From positions 8,351,581 to 8,415,580 of the forward strand of contig NC_132888.1 in the NCBI RefSeq assembly GCF_030463535.1: 64,000 bases of DNA, written 5' to 3'. Each line of letters starts with the position of its first letter. Position 1 is the stretch's first letter. Under the pieces are notes generated by a model. That model saw only the letters and a program-made list of their open reading frames with translations, had not been told where the DNA came from and did not search any database. A program made the position numbers and the translations under genes. Below are positions 1-11,215 of this stretch, one piece after another. The DNA is from Salminus brasiliensis. Taxonomy: Eukaryota; Chordata; Actinopteri; Characiformes; Bryconidae.

Positions 1-828
1 TTAACAGTAGGCTGTGATTACCATCCGATATAATGATCTTAACAACTTCACATCAAGTATTCTCAGCCTCAAACGTCTCTTATCCAATCAGATTTTAGAA
101 CTGAAATTATTCCTTTCCTAATGATGTTGATCATATCAGCTCAGAATGAAAGCTTCATTCTTCACTGATTATAGTTCTTCTCTGCAGAATTATTCAGGCC
201 GATGAGGGGGAGGTGGAGGTGGTGGAGGTGGAGGACAGTAGTGTAAATGACTTGGGTGTCAGCCATCTCCTTTCATTTGTCCGCTGTCATTCCCCTCCAC
301 AGATCCCCGGCCCCCCTGAGAGGAGACACTGGTCTGTTTGTCATCACTTTGCTGCAAACTGTCAGCGCCAGTGCACGCACCAAGCTGTTCTGCCCAGGAC
401 AACCGGGTCACGCTCATCCCCTGGTCCCTAATGAACCCTCCGAGGAGCACCAGCCAAAAACACAGCCACGTCCAGCCTCCTTCAGTGCCCAGCACCACAT
501 GATTTATCACTAACAACACCAACCCTTCAGTCCAGCCAAACTAGCAACAGACTTTGCAAAAAGTAAACCATGCCAAATGTCCTGGCTGTCAGTGTACTTA
601 TTCACGGCTGCTGATTGAAGTGCATAGTGTGCAAATGTGCATCACTGTTAAATAAAAGGTAAAAAGGTTCTAAGTAGAGTCCTGTCTGGGAAACCCAAGA
701 GGAAAGGTGATTATTGTTTTAGTGTGTTTCAGTGATGTGGTGACATGGTTCAGTTTAATGAATGTTGAAAACAACAAATGGCAACTTTAACTGAGAGCTG
801 CAGAGGACTGGTATTATAATTACAGAGA
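1..828. other. Unique intergenic DNA, no gene recognised
   Basis: I see no recognisable gene or repeat family here. A short purine-rich GGAGGTGG-type run lies near 205-240. Open frames on both strands between about 213 and 522 overlap each other. They lack convincing splice signals or known domains, so they are not called. Confidence 0.5.
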
Positions 829-834
829 ATGCAA

Positions 835-1445
835 TTACTACAACTACATCCACTGTTACTACTAATAATAATAATATTACTACCACTACTACTAATAATA
901 ATATTACTACCACTACTACTACTACTACTATCACTACTACTACTACTACTATCACTACTACTACCACTACTATCACTACTACTAATAATAATATTACTAC
1001 CACTACTACTACTACTATCACTACTACTACTACTACTACTATCACTACTAATAATAATAATATTACTACCACTACTACTACTACTACTATCACTACTACT
1101 ACCACTACTATCACTACTACTAATAATGATATTACTACCACTACTACTACTACTACTATCACTGCTAATAATAATAATATCACTGCTAATAATAATAATA
1201 TTACTACCACTCCTACTACTACTACCACTACTACTACTAATATTACTACTACTACTATCACTACTACCACTACTACTATCACTACTACTACTATCACTAC
1301 TACTACCACTACTACTACTAATATTACTACTACTACTATCACTACTACTACTACTACTACTTCCACCCCTACTACCACTATCACTATCACTACTACCCCT
1401 ACCACTACTACTACATCCACTGTTGCTACCACTACCACCACTACT
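835..1445. repeat. Long (ACT)n/(AAT)n triplet repeat tract
   Basis: About 600 bases consist almost only of ACT triplets broken by ATC, ACC and AAT variants. The triplet period keeps long frames open on both strands, giving poly-Leu/Ile and poly-Val proteins that are artefacts. The tract directly abuts a LINE end at 1446 and resumes after it, so the LINE may have landed in or next to an older triplet tract. Confidence 0.95.
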
Positions 1446-1840
1446 AGATCCTTTTGTCCCTCAAGCTATTAGGCTCTTCAATTCTTCCGAGTGGGGATGT
1501 GTGTTATCAATGGACTGAGTGCAATAATTATGGTCAAGTGCACAGGTGCATAAACTGACTATAAGAATTGTATTATGTTCATATTAAGCCACTTGATTTC
1601 TTTATTTATGGATGTATATTGTTACTAAGTCACTTTACATTTGCACACCACGGGCAGGCTGTTTTTTAGACGGAGTGTCAGAGTAGTTATCTTTTTAATT
1701 TCATGATTTCATTATTGTATTAGTATCTGTATCTGTAGTTAGTGTCTTGCCTGTACCTGTTCCTATAGTGTACTACTGTGTTATGCTGCTGGATGCTAAA
1801 TTTCCTTCGGGATCAATAAAGTATCTGTCTATCTATCTAT
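1446..1840 (+). mobile_element. 5'-truncated non-LTR retrotransposon end (Rex1/CR1-like)
   Basis: The first bases encode DPFVPQAIRLFNSSEWG, which resembles the extreme C-terminus of fish LINE reverse transcriptases (a FVPxAIRLxN pattern). A non-coding tail of about 330 bases follows. It ends in a TTCGGGATCAATAAAGT-type motif and a short (TCTA)n run at 1826-1840, the usual 3' end of Rex1/CR1-type LINEs. Everything upstream of the last few codons is missing. The family assignment is from memory and is moderate. Confidence 0.65.
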
Positions 1841-2002
1841 ATTAATACATTACTATATTACCATTACTACAATTAGAGGTATTCCAACTAACCCTATTAT
1901 TACCACTACAACTACTACCACCACTACCACAACTATACCTAATTCTACTACTGTTACTACTATTAACACTAATACTATTACAACTACTGCTACTATTAGT
2001 CT

Positions 2003-2069
<67 letters not shown>
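1841..2069. repeat. (ACT)n/(AAT)n triplet repeat
   Basis: Degenerate ATT/ACT/ACC triplets end in clean (ACT)n followed by (AAT)n, the last about 35 bases long. The tract has the same composition as the one at 835-1445 and lies on the other side of the LINE end. Confidence 0.9.
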
Positions 2070-2070
<1 letters not shown>

Positions 2071-3234
2071 CCATCTTTCTCATACTCTAAACACTACTAT
2101 GCTGCATTCTCATTTTGGTCAGTAATATTTTCTCTAAAACTCTTTGATCAACACAACAGAAAAGGTGCAAAAGAAGTACTGTCTAGTGCAACATGTGACA
2201 AGACTTTCTGGAACCTGACTGAATAGTTTTAAGAATTTTATAATCCTGTGAAATGCTAAATCTAAGTTGTATGCCACTTACTTGAATTGTGCGCACATGC
2301 TGACCAGAGGGACTTGTCAAAACAACAGTAAAAACCATTTAGACAAAACCTACAGGCAGGCACTCACCTTCCTTCCTTTAAAGCTTTCAGTGGGTTTAAT
2401 GGGATATAACTGTAGTACTTTGGGCCAATTTCACCAGAGAACATTTCACAGAAGAAACTGTCAAATGCTGTTTCCTGCTCAGGCAATTCTTTATGCTGCA
2501 TGTCTTGCCTGTCCAACATTATGGAGACAAAGAGAATATACAGGTGTGAATCAATGCTAAATATTGACTTAACGAGACAGGCCTAAACACAGAAATTAAC
2601 AACTTTATTTGCTGCGCCAGTGTCTGTCACGAAGCCCATTCAAAAAGAATTCTAACCGGCCTGCCAACGCTGTCGTCCATTCAGAGCAAGACCCTATTAA
2701 AAGCTCTGGGTTTGATAGAAATATGGTCCCGTAAATGACTAAAGACTTACAAGAGATGAAAGAGAGGCTAGCAGAGGATATTTTACCTCTCTATGAAAGA
2801 CCCATCAAGATGTATCTCCTTTTATGTGCCCCAAAGTTGCTGTATTTCACTCTTTTAATTAGACAGGAAACGAAATTGCTCTGGGGAAAAAAGCTAAAGT
2901 TAAAGGAGAAGGTCTCCATTAGCCATATGTCTGTCACAAATGAAAATAACATGGCCAGCATTTCTTTGGTCCAAATCACAGCCTTCAGCCATTGCATCAC
3001 ATTTGGAATAAGCAATGGAGAAAAATGTTGTGTTATGACTGACATTCAGTCGGCTCTGTTTGACTTCTAGTGAGAAAATGGCCATTTACTGGAATCCAGC
3101 TGGGTAATGGGACCTTGTGTTCTCAGAGCAATCCTGTATGAGTGTATAACGCTGCTTCGTCTGCAACATGAAACATGTGTATGGAGATGAATAAAGCATT
3201 GGTTATATCCATGTACATACAACAGCACTAATTT
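2070..3234. other. Unique intergenic DNA
   Basis: No repeat family or gene is recognised. Overlapping frames of 61-111 codons occur on both strands at 2735-3085, but none carries a recognisable domain or splice context. Confidence 0.5.
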
Positions 3235-3745
3235 ACAAAATTACAGTTATGCCATTTAGTAGACAGTCTTATCCAGAGCGACTTATAAAAGTGCTTAGTC
3301 ATTCACTCAGAATATCCAAAGCTAGTGTCAAACCAAACCCCGAATTCAAGATACTTTTGAGCTCTGACACTGGCAGAAATGAGCCACACAATAACACCAA
3401 TGCAACAATTTGCAAGCAAAACACAATTCCTAGAACCTGAATGTAGAAATTCATAAGCTATGCAAAACTTGTGGAGAAGAACAGGACACAGTAAGTGCAA
3501 TAAAAGCTTTATTAGATCTGAAATTAGTGCTTTATTAAGTGCTCTTGACAGAGATGGGTCTTCCGTTTGAAGATAGCAAGTGATTCTGCTGTTCAGACAC
3601 TGAGGGGTGGTTCATTCCACCACCTTGGTACCAGAACTGAGAATAATCCGGATGCTTGTCTTCCATGCGTCCTGAGAGATGATAGGTCAAGCCGAGCAGT
3701 ATTTGAATGATGAATTGCTCAGTTCATCTCAACAAAGATGTTGGT
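3235..3745 (-). mobile_element. L2-like LINE, 3' fragment (minus strand)
   Basis: Read on the minus strand, the segment ends with the teleost L2-type tail: a CGCTCTGGATAAG-like stretch followed by CTAAATGGC, at about 3246-3290. Inside it, the stretch at 3550-3700 (gatgggtcttc, ccaccaccttgg, gatgcttgtcttc) parallels the better preserved L2 fragment at 50447-51180. No intact frame remains. It is a 5'-truncated, decayed insertion. Confidence 0.7.
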
Positions 3746-6654
3746 ATAGTCTGTAAAAGTTGAATATATGTATTCAACTGTAAAAATATGCTCATTAATA
3801 CTCCTTTTACATGCACTGCCTTACCTTATGCCTTATCTTACAACCTACCTTATAACTGTTTAAAACGTTTTCATGACACAGGTTATACATGTATGAATTC
3901 CCCATCCAGAAACAACATATTAGGATTTTCAATGTGCAAATTTCTCCGTACATTCACATATTCTTATATTGAAGAACCATGAGAACCATGTGAGCTCTAT
4001 GCTCCACCAGAGGGCGGTAAAGAACCTGAATCTTATGTTTTGGTGTTAGTTTCTCGTCCTTTGCTACACACTACACACTAAAGCCCTATTCAGATGAGAT
4101 TAGATGTACATTGATCTTTTTTAAACATTTGACCAATTCACACACAAATGACAGAGATGAGAGTGGCTACTCGATTTACGCAGTGCCGACACCCCCCAAA
4201 AACATGATTATACCAACGTTCTATCCCACTTCGAGTAATAATGAAATTTTAGTGTAAAAAATAGCTACATGTTTATAATACGTTTGTAGGCTGTAGGCTT
4301 CACTACACAATGACTTGCCTAAAGCTAAAATTCTTTGCAGTCCGATACTTCTTTTTGCGGGGGTAGGTTCAACTTTGACTGCAATGCCCACATGAGAGTC
4401 AGTAGACCACTCTAAGGGTCTGAAACATCAATCGAGGTGGCTGATATTGACCTGGACCATATGTTTTATTATATGCCTTGCCTTGGACAGCAAAGCTATA
4501 AGTTGTGGACAGTTCTGCTGGAGTGGACAGTAGGTTGCTTAAGGATCTGACACATCTTATCTGCTTATAGCTACACCATCCTGCTGACCCCACATCGTCC
4601 AATGATGATAGGGCTTGTGAGTCTTAGTGCCCATGGAGTGCTATGGCCAGCATGAGCATCAACTGGACAGGTCAAAGGGCAGAAGTCAGATTAAACTGAA
4701 TCACACTGAATCCCAAACGTACATCTGATCCTGACAACCAAAACAGTTTATAGTGCTGGTAAATTCTTTTTTTATGGGTTTTTGATACTCTTGCCTTTTA
4801 ATAGCACACAGTAGAAACACTACAGCTAATTCACACCAGGTTTTAAAAGGCAGAGTAAAACTGTTGGAGGCGTTTTTATATTTTATAGATTTTTTTCCCC
4901 CTAATTCAATAATATTAGTGCCTGACTGAATACCTTCTTCTGGTGGTGCCCTGCATCATTACACTGAGTGTCGATCTGCAGGTACTCTGGATCCTTGATT
5001 TAAGGGGAACAGAGAGGTCCATTGTTCGTAAACAGTTTTTCCACTGCAAGTAACTGATATTTTATTATGCTTTATTATTGTGATTTGCTGAAATAAACAT
5101 CAACTAAACCTCATGACAGAATGTGTGCAACTGAAGATTTAAAATTAAATAAAACTGGTCATGGTCAATTGCTCGTGTGTTAATCAAGTAAATGAAGCAG
5201 ACAATAAACATCCATCCATCAAAGATTTCTGCACAGTCTCTCACATCTTCCCTCAACTGCATATTCATGAAGGAGAGCCAAGAGTTTTGCATTTTCCCAT
5301 GTGCGCGGCCCAATTTTTATGTTTGTGAGCCAGTTTTGTACATAACAAATAGGCGGAATGCATCCGATTTGCACCTGAAACTGGCGCTAAAAGCTTAGTG
5401 CATCTGGCCCAGGGTGTTTATATATAGCAATATAGTGTACAGACGGGTATTACTGCTCAGTGCTTTTAGAGTGTGATCTAAGAGATTAGATGTAGCAGGC
5501 ATGCCTGAGATTAGGACGGGATAAACTCTAATCCTACCATGCACCTTTAGCCCGAGGAATAAGGTAAACCACTGGAGATAGAGCACATGGGACATTGCAT
5601 AGACAAATAAAATCCGGTCACATATTGTTCATGGCTGATAATTAGGTCTTCTCGACTTCCCTGCATGACGGTGCTTGGCATTTTACGCGGTAAATGCATA
5701 GAAATGAGACTTTTGGTCTTATGGGTGGAACTCTACCCTCTAAAGCATATGCCTGACATTTTAAAGCACAATTGCGATTTTGTTGCCTCACAAAATGCTC
5801 CAAAATGTCATGTATTGCTGCTGACTTTGAAGCATTGCTTGCGATGACAGTGGAGCAAGAATCCAAAGCTGGCAGAAAACATGACTCATTACTGCAGAAA
5901 GGTAGAAATTGGTATAATCAGGCCCGAGCAAAACCTGTTCTGCTGTTTGTTTGATGTATTCCTCAGAAGCCTCCATCTAAACACAGTCATATATATGCAT
6001 CAAATGGAGGCAGATTTTTCTGTTAGTTATTTATTCCTCCTCTGCGATTTTCAGCTTTTGTTTGCTGGGCCCTTTTGTATGCAACGCCATACTGAATCAT
6101 ACCAAATCTGCAACAAAGTCACTAATTACACCAGTTTTAATTGATCTTTGTTTCTAATTTGCTCTGGGATCCACTTCACACAAATGACCGTGCATGATTT
6201 CTTATATTTTGTCCCATATTCTCCCAAACAAGAGCAAGATCTAATTTGATCACTTTCATTTTCAATTTTCTCAATTTATTCACAGTATTAGTCTACTTGA
6301 GCAGCACTGCAGGGTATGCAGTAATAACAAAGACTTGAAATGCACAGCCAATTACGCCATTTATTTAACAAGAGACTTGATGGGTCATTCGTGTGAAGCG
6401 TAAACTCGCTCTAATTGTTTTAATCACGTATCATGACAGAGTACATTTGTCCCTTGAAGTACATGTGTCCATTGATTGTTATTTTTCCTCTGTTTGTAAG
6501 ATACACAACAGGAACTACTTAAGCTCCCGACATAACCACAGGGCCAGAATACCACCACACATGGCCCTGAGGCTTTGGCAAACCGTAGCCTAATATCAAA
6601 TATGCTCAGGCAATGGTGGTATAATGCTGTCAGCAGAGCTTACAAATAAAGGAG
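3746..6654. other. Unique intergenic DNA, about 2.9 kb
   Basis: I recognise no gene or well-defined repeat. Open frames of 60-87 codons overlap on opposite strands between 5192 and 6144 and look like chance. A CTTAGTGCATCTGGCCC motif near 5395-5411 resembles termini of old DNA elements but was not resolved. Confidence 0.5.
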
Positions 6655-6830
6655 CTTCAAATGGTTCTTTGAGTGATGCCATAGAAGATTCACTTTTGGT
6701 TCCATAAAGAACCATGTTTGTACCAGAGCTGTGTGAAGAACCTTTAAATTGGTAAAGAAGCTTAAAATCAAATTAAGGTTCCTTAAAGGGTTCTTCACGC
6801 TCTATTATCTCTATTATAAACATGGTTCTT
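6655..6830. repeat. Foldback element with GGTTCTTT/AAAGAACC arms
   Basis: The segment alternates motifs such as AATGGTTCTTTGAG, GGTTCCATAAAGAACCATG, GTGTGAAGAACC and GGGTTCTTCAC, so it is rich in short inverted repeats. Closely related copies lie at 18295-18490, 25960-26125 and 28925-29060, and shorter pieces elsewhere. It is a decayed MITE-like dispersed family. No coding potential is seen. Confidence 0.65.
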
Positions 6831-6837
6831 GTGGGAT

Positions 6838-7025
6838 CTAAGTGGCTCAACGGTCTAATGCGCTACCATTGTGGCCTGGGAGTCGCAAGGTCTAATTCTG
6901 AGCCATGCTGCTTTGCCATCAGCAGCCAGAGTCTGAGTGAGCACAATTTGCTCCAGGTGGGTAGATGGCGCTCTCTCCCCTCATCACTTCGGATGAGCAG
7001 ATGTTTATATTTCTTGGAGCAATAT
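6838..7025 (+). mobile_element. tRNA-derived SINE (family B), 5' part
   Basis: It starts with an A-box-like GTGGCTCAACGGTCTAA, then a B-box-like GCAAGGTCTAATTCTGAG. The family-specific GCCATGCTGCTTTGCCATCA and a GGGTAGATGGCGCTCTCTCC stretch follow. The last two are shared with 17430-17775 and, inverted, with 24480-24875. The copy stops after about 190 bases. Confidence 0.75.
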
Positions 7026-7032
7026 TAGCAAT

Positions 7033-7068
7033 ATTTCTCTCTCTCTCACACACACACATATATATAAG
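7033..7068. repeat. Short (CT)n(CA)n(TA)n microsatellite
   Basis: A compound dinucleotide run follows the truncated SINE: CT, then CA, then TA. Confidence 0.85.
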
Positions 7069-7394
7069 TTGCTGATAATGCATACAGTGTGAGGTATAAT
7101 GGAGTTATGAAACAACCAAAGTTTGTGAGGGAGGACTTTGCCTGAAGCACTTCCTCTAATCTAAAATCCAAAAAATGTCCATTTCTAACTCCCATGTCTC
7201 CTGAAAGTTTATGCACCCCATCTTTTGCCCATATCTCAGTGATACCCTTCAGCTTTATATCTGTCTATTAAAAAGGGGGTTTCGGCCTTCTTGCTCAAAG
7301 CATAAATCATCCAAAACGTCAACTCTTCGAGTTCTTCTAGTTCTTCCGCTCCTGCACTCCTAAAAATAAAGCTGCTGCAAAGCACTCGTAGATC
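7069..7394. other. Unique intergenic DNA
   Basis: No gene or repeat family is recognised in this stretch. Confidence 0.5.
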
Positions 7395-7855
7395 ATGTCT
7401 GCTTTTTTGGTTTTGCCATGTGCTCCCAAGCACATGGCTCTGTTTGTGTCTTGTCTGCCCTAGCCACGCCTGTCCATTAGTCAAGTGGGTTTTAGTCAAG
7501 TGGGGTTTAGTCATTAGTCAAGTTTAGTCATTAGTGTTTCCACCAGTGTCTCCTTTGTAGCCACGCCCCCTTGTTAGTCCCAGGTGTTCCTTGTGAGTCT
7601 CTTGTTAGTCTCTGTATAAGTACCCCTTTGTTTCAGTCGTCCCTTGTCTGGTCTTGTGCATGTGTGTGTGCAAATGTTCCTGTTCCTGCGGTTGTGTTTA
7701 TGCCAGTTCACGGTTTGTAGATTTTGCCTGTTTATGGGATTTAGGTGTTTATTTGGTAAGCTTTTGCTTGTTTGGTTTCTGTTTTCTTGTCTAGCATTAA
7801 AATATTATCCTGCGAGTACGTCCGCCTCTGTCTTGTGACAAACCACGACACTAAT
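7395..7855 (+). mobile_element. Possible solo LTR (Gypsy-like)
   Basis: The stretch has the organisation of a fish Gypsy-type LTR. It contains CCACGCCCCC and a TATA-like TGTATAAGTACCCC at about 7612. A T/G-rich region with an ATTAAA signal near 7796 follows, and it ends in TCTTGTGACA. A hairpin with 10-bp arms (7415-7424 and 7429-7438) lies near the proposed start. I could not find a target-site duplication, so the limits are approximate and the call is tentative. Confidence 0.4.
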
Positions 7856-9335
7856 CCCAAGTAAGAAAACAGTGGTGAATATTAGAATCTTCGTGAAAAC
7901 TGCGTAAGTTGGTTTTAAGAAGAATTTACATCGTAAGAGCGGTTGAGGAATAAGGCTCCATGTTCGTAATAGAGATGTTTAAGGAACTTTCACTTGATGA
8001 ATTGTTTCTTATCAATTTACAGGTTCTCTAAAGGTTTTCTGATCAGATAAATGAATGCCCACAGCAGCCTTTACTGTTGGGTGTAGGTTCTTGTCATCTT
8101 CCTGTATTGTTTCACTAAAAAGGGCTGAATGGTTAATGGCAGATAATAATGGAATCGATTTAACTCCTTAATGCAGAAAGGCTTATCACACACTAAGGTG
8201 TATTACTTCTGGGGCTTCTGTACAAACTGGCAGGGCTATTCTTTGGTAATAGAATTTTGACCTGACGGCGGTCCATAGCCTGAGGTTAAGAAATTCACCT
8301 TTAGCAAGATGGACATGTTTAATCTCACAGTAATCAACACCCTTCAACCTAAAAAACACCAAAAGATCTTCAGAGATGTGGTCGCCATTATGCTCAGTCG
8401 GTTGCACTACTCCTTGCTGCCGATTTAAAAAAAAAAAAAAAACACTAGGGGCAAAAATGTACAAATGAATACGTATCAGCTCCTATAGTCTTTTAGTAGC
8501 ACGGTTCATAGTCTCCTATAGTCTTTTAGTAGCAAGTTTCAGATGTGACACCAGGTAGCTGAAAACCATCCTGCTCAGTTCTCATAGGTAGGTGCTTTAA
8601 AGGAGTGTTCATGCAACACTGGATTCTACATGCTTCCCAGCCAGCTCACCAGCTGTTTATTGGAGGCAGACACCCCAAGAGTGTTGACGTGGCTGCATAA
8701 GACATGTCCCAGTAACGAATGAGTCTGTTTATAGAATAATTAAAATTAAGTGGCTGATCGATGGCTCTGATTGTGTGTTTGATAGGGATGATCTCGGGGG
8801 ACAGCTAGAGCAGCATGCAGAAACCTCTTTGCCTCAGGTATTAATTAATGCATGGATTTTCTGCCAGTTGCAGCTACAGTATAAAAAGGACCCAATAATG
8901 CTTTCAAGTACAGTATTTTACATCTCCATCGATCTCCGACTGCTAAAGGTTGGCTTGTTCAGCAGAACATTAAACTTTGGGGTGAGAAAGTTTTCACATT
9001 GGTTGGGACATTTCAAAGCAGCTACTGTGATTTTCTTTGACCAGGAGCAGCCCTGCAGTGAAGCGTCCTGTTTAGCTCCGTCAAGAATGAAAGCATTGAT
9101 CGTAAAGTGCCTTGAGGATCAGATGCATTCATGGCTGAGCCTATTGAGCGTGTCAATGTGCTGAAACGAAGGTGACCCTACTCTTACATTCGATTATAGA
9201 CCTAAAAGTGGAAATGCTCATTTATAACCTGAACTTGTCTATATGCATGTTAACTTTGACATAATATGTTGGCTATCGTTGCTATCTGAACTGTGGTGGC
9301 TTAAACACAACATTACGGTTCACAGGGTTGTGGGT
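7856..9335. other. Mostly unique intergenic DNA
   Basis: No gene is recognised. A weak piece of the GGTTCT foldback family lies at about 7965-8035. A run of 16 A lies near 8427. The 129-codon frame at 8775-9164 has no recognisable domain and poor start context, and is not called. Confidence 0.5.
8480..8534. repeat. 22-bp direct repeat, two copies
   Basis: The 22-bp motif starting CTCCTATAGTC and ending AGTAGCA occurs at 8480-8501 and 8513-8534, a period of 33 bases. It is a small local tandem duplication. Confidence 0.9.
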
Positions 9336-9565
9336 TCAATTCAATTCAGTCCAATTCAATTTTATTTCTATAGAGCTTTTCACAGCAAGTGTTGCCACAA
9401 AGCAGCTTTACAGGGATCCGGATCTGAGCCTTTTTTGAGCAAGCCAAAGCCGACAGTGGCAAGGAAAAACTCCCTCACACTGAGAGGAAGAAACCTTGAG
9501 AAGAGCCAAGATTCAAAAGGGGAACACATCCTCCTCTGGTCACCATCGGATAGCACAACAAATAA
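9336..9565 (+). repeat. Dispersed repeat family C, copy 1
   Basis: It begins with repeated CAATTCAATT and TTTTATTTCTATAGAGC. It continues with CACAAAGCAGCTTTACAG, GGCAAGGAAAAACTCCCTC, GAGGAAGAAACCTTGAG and CATCCTCCTCTGGTC. The same ordered blocks recur at 18640-18845 and 22915-23130. It is an abundant fish interspersed repeat of about 200-230 bp. I cannot name its class with confidence. Confidence 0.8.
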
Positions 9566-10944
9566 GACATCAACAAGAATAACTGGACAGAAAGAGTGTG
9601 ATAATGAAAAGCTATGACTAATGTGACAGCAGGTCATGAGTTATGAGAATGTGAGTGAGTGTGAGTGAGGGACACATGCTCATTATTAATGTGTTCATAC
9701 CGTCCATGCTGGTAAAACAGTCACACTGCACAGCTATGCAGTATCCAGGGTGGCAAGAATGAATCAATGCGAGGACAGCATCGCAGCAGGGTAGTGGAGA
9801 GCCGGGTCAGAACAGTAGGATCAGGGCATCTCTGCTCAGTTTCCGCTGTTCTTGTTTGTAATATGCCAGGAGAGTCAGCAGACTGGTGTTTTGGCTGCAG
9901 AGCAATGCAGGCACATCTATGTTTACAGCCATGGAGCATCAACATGGTTCTGATGGTCCAGTTGTTGCGTAATGTTGCTTTACATTGTAGATTTCCTTAT
10001 TCCTTATTCAGGTATATGTATATCTATATAGGCTGAATTTCTTCATAACTGTGATATACAGCTTAGTGTTGGGGTTAGGGGTGTCTGCAATATTTAGTGC
10101 ATGAAACCCAAGACCCATAAACTTCTCCAAATGTTTGCTGTCTCCTGGATGCTCATCCAGATGTGAAATACAGCCATTTTCACTTTTTGCTTGTTGTGGA
10201 AGCTTCAGTCCTGTCTTCAGGAGGTGAAAAACATGCCCAGTGGGGTTCCAGTGAGTCGAACGACTATGCCAGTTAAGGGCAATTCCACTTTTAGCCCTGA
10301 AAAACTCAGCTATTGCTTTACAGTAGAGTGAGGCAGAACCTAACACTTTTAGTTTTTGATTTATTAGCCTTATTTGATCAAGATGAATACCTTTATAAAA
10401 ACATCCCACACATCTCTGCTGCAAATGAGACTGTGGACTTTATTTCCAGCACCTAGAGTTTGAGAGGCTTCTACTGAAAGCAGAGGGAGTGTGGAGGTTG
10501 TACTTTAACCTGGCGAGCCCTCGCTGTGGGGTTTATATGCTTCAAAATAGTCCTATGTCAAAGTCACCAAGAGAGTAATTAAAATGTATCGGTGCGAGTT
10601 CTCTAGCTCAGTAATCAAAAAACCTCTGATGATGAAATAAGTTGCTGCTGTGGTACAAAAATACTTTTCAAGATGCATCTTGGGAAATCTTGAGAAATTC
10701 TGTCAAACTCTGCAGAAGATGCTGCTTTGGGAACATGACAAGATGATAAATGCCATGTTCTACCTGAAACTGTTTAACAACAGAAGTTATCCAGCTTATT
10801 TTTTTACCTTATGTTAGTTTGTAAAACACTTTCCGTTATGTTTCAGGCTCTTGTGCTAGTGCAGGGTCATATGCAGCAGGAATCCATCTGGTTATTGCCA
10901 TTAGTTCACTTTGAGGGTGGGTGATATGGCATAAATCTGGATAC
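9566..10944. other. Unique intergenic DNA
   Basis: No gene is recognised. The longest frame is 138 codons on the minus strand at 10008-10424. It has no domain, no homology I recognise and no splice context, so it is left uncalled. Confidence 0.5.
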
Positions 10945-11215
10945 AGTCGCACCTGTCAAGAGGTGGATACATTGGTGTTAAAAGCAGGGCGAATGAGCAA
11001 GCATAAGAATCTGAGCCACTTTGACAAGAACCAAACTGTGATGGCTAGACGACTGGGTCAGAACATCTCCAAAACATCAGGCAGGTCTTGTGGGGTGTTC
11101 CCGGTATGCAGTGGTCAATACCTATTAAAAGTGCAGCATAGGACAACCGGTGATCCAACATCTGGATCAAGGGAACCAAAGACTCACTGATGGGAAAATG
11201 AAGGCTAGGCTCCAA
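10945..11215 (+). mobile_element. Tc1-like transposon fragment (family T1), 5' half
   Basis: The frame at about 10960-11185 encodes pieces typical of the N-terminal region of a fish Tc1-type transposase: [19 protein letters not shown] followed by a decayed [12 protein letters not shown]. It lacks the catalytic DDE region. Unlike the copies at 31555-31905 and 56555-57070, it continues into the interior (about 11190-11215) instead of jumping to the 3' end, so it comes from a full-length-type copy. Confidence 0.75.

Noticed and set aside
259..522. 87-codon minus-strand frame starting MVLLVINHVVLG, resembling a signal peptide
   Set aside because: The overlapping frames on the other strand are equally open. 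It ends in a stop without splice signals, and no family is recognised.
755..1518. Long frames of poly-Val/Ile or poly-Leu
   Set aside because: They are translations of the ACT/AAT triplet tract, not proteins.
8775..9164. 129-codon plus-strand frame
   Set aside because: No domain, no relatives known to me, and it lies in plain intergenic DNA.
10008..10424. 138-codon minus-strand frame
   Set aside because: No recognisable domain, poor composition for coding, and no splice or promoter context.
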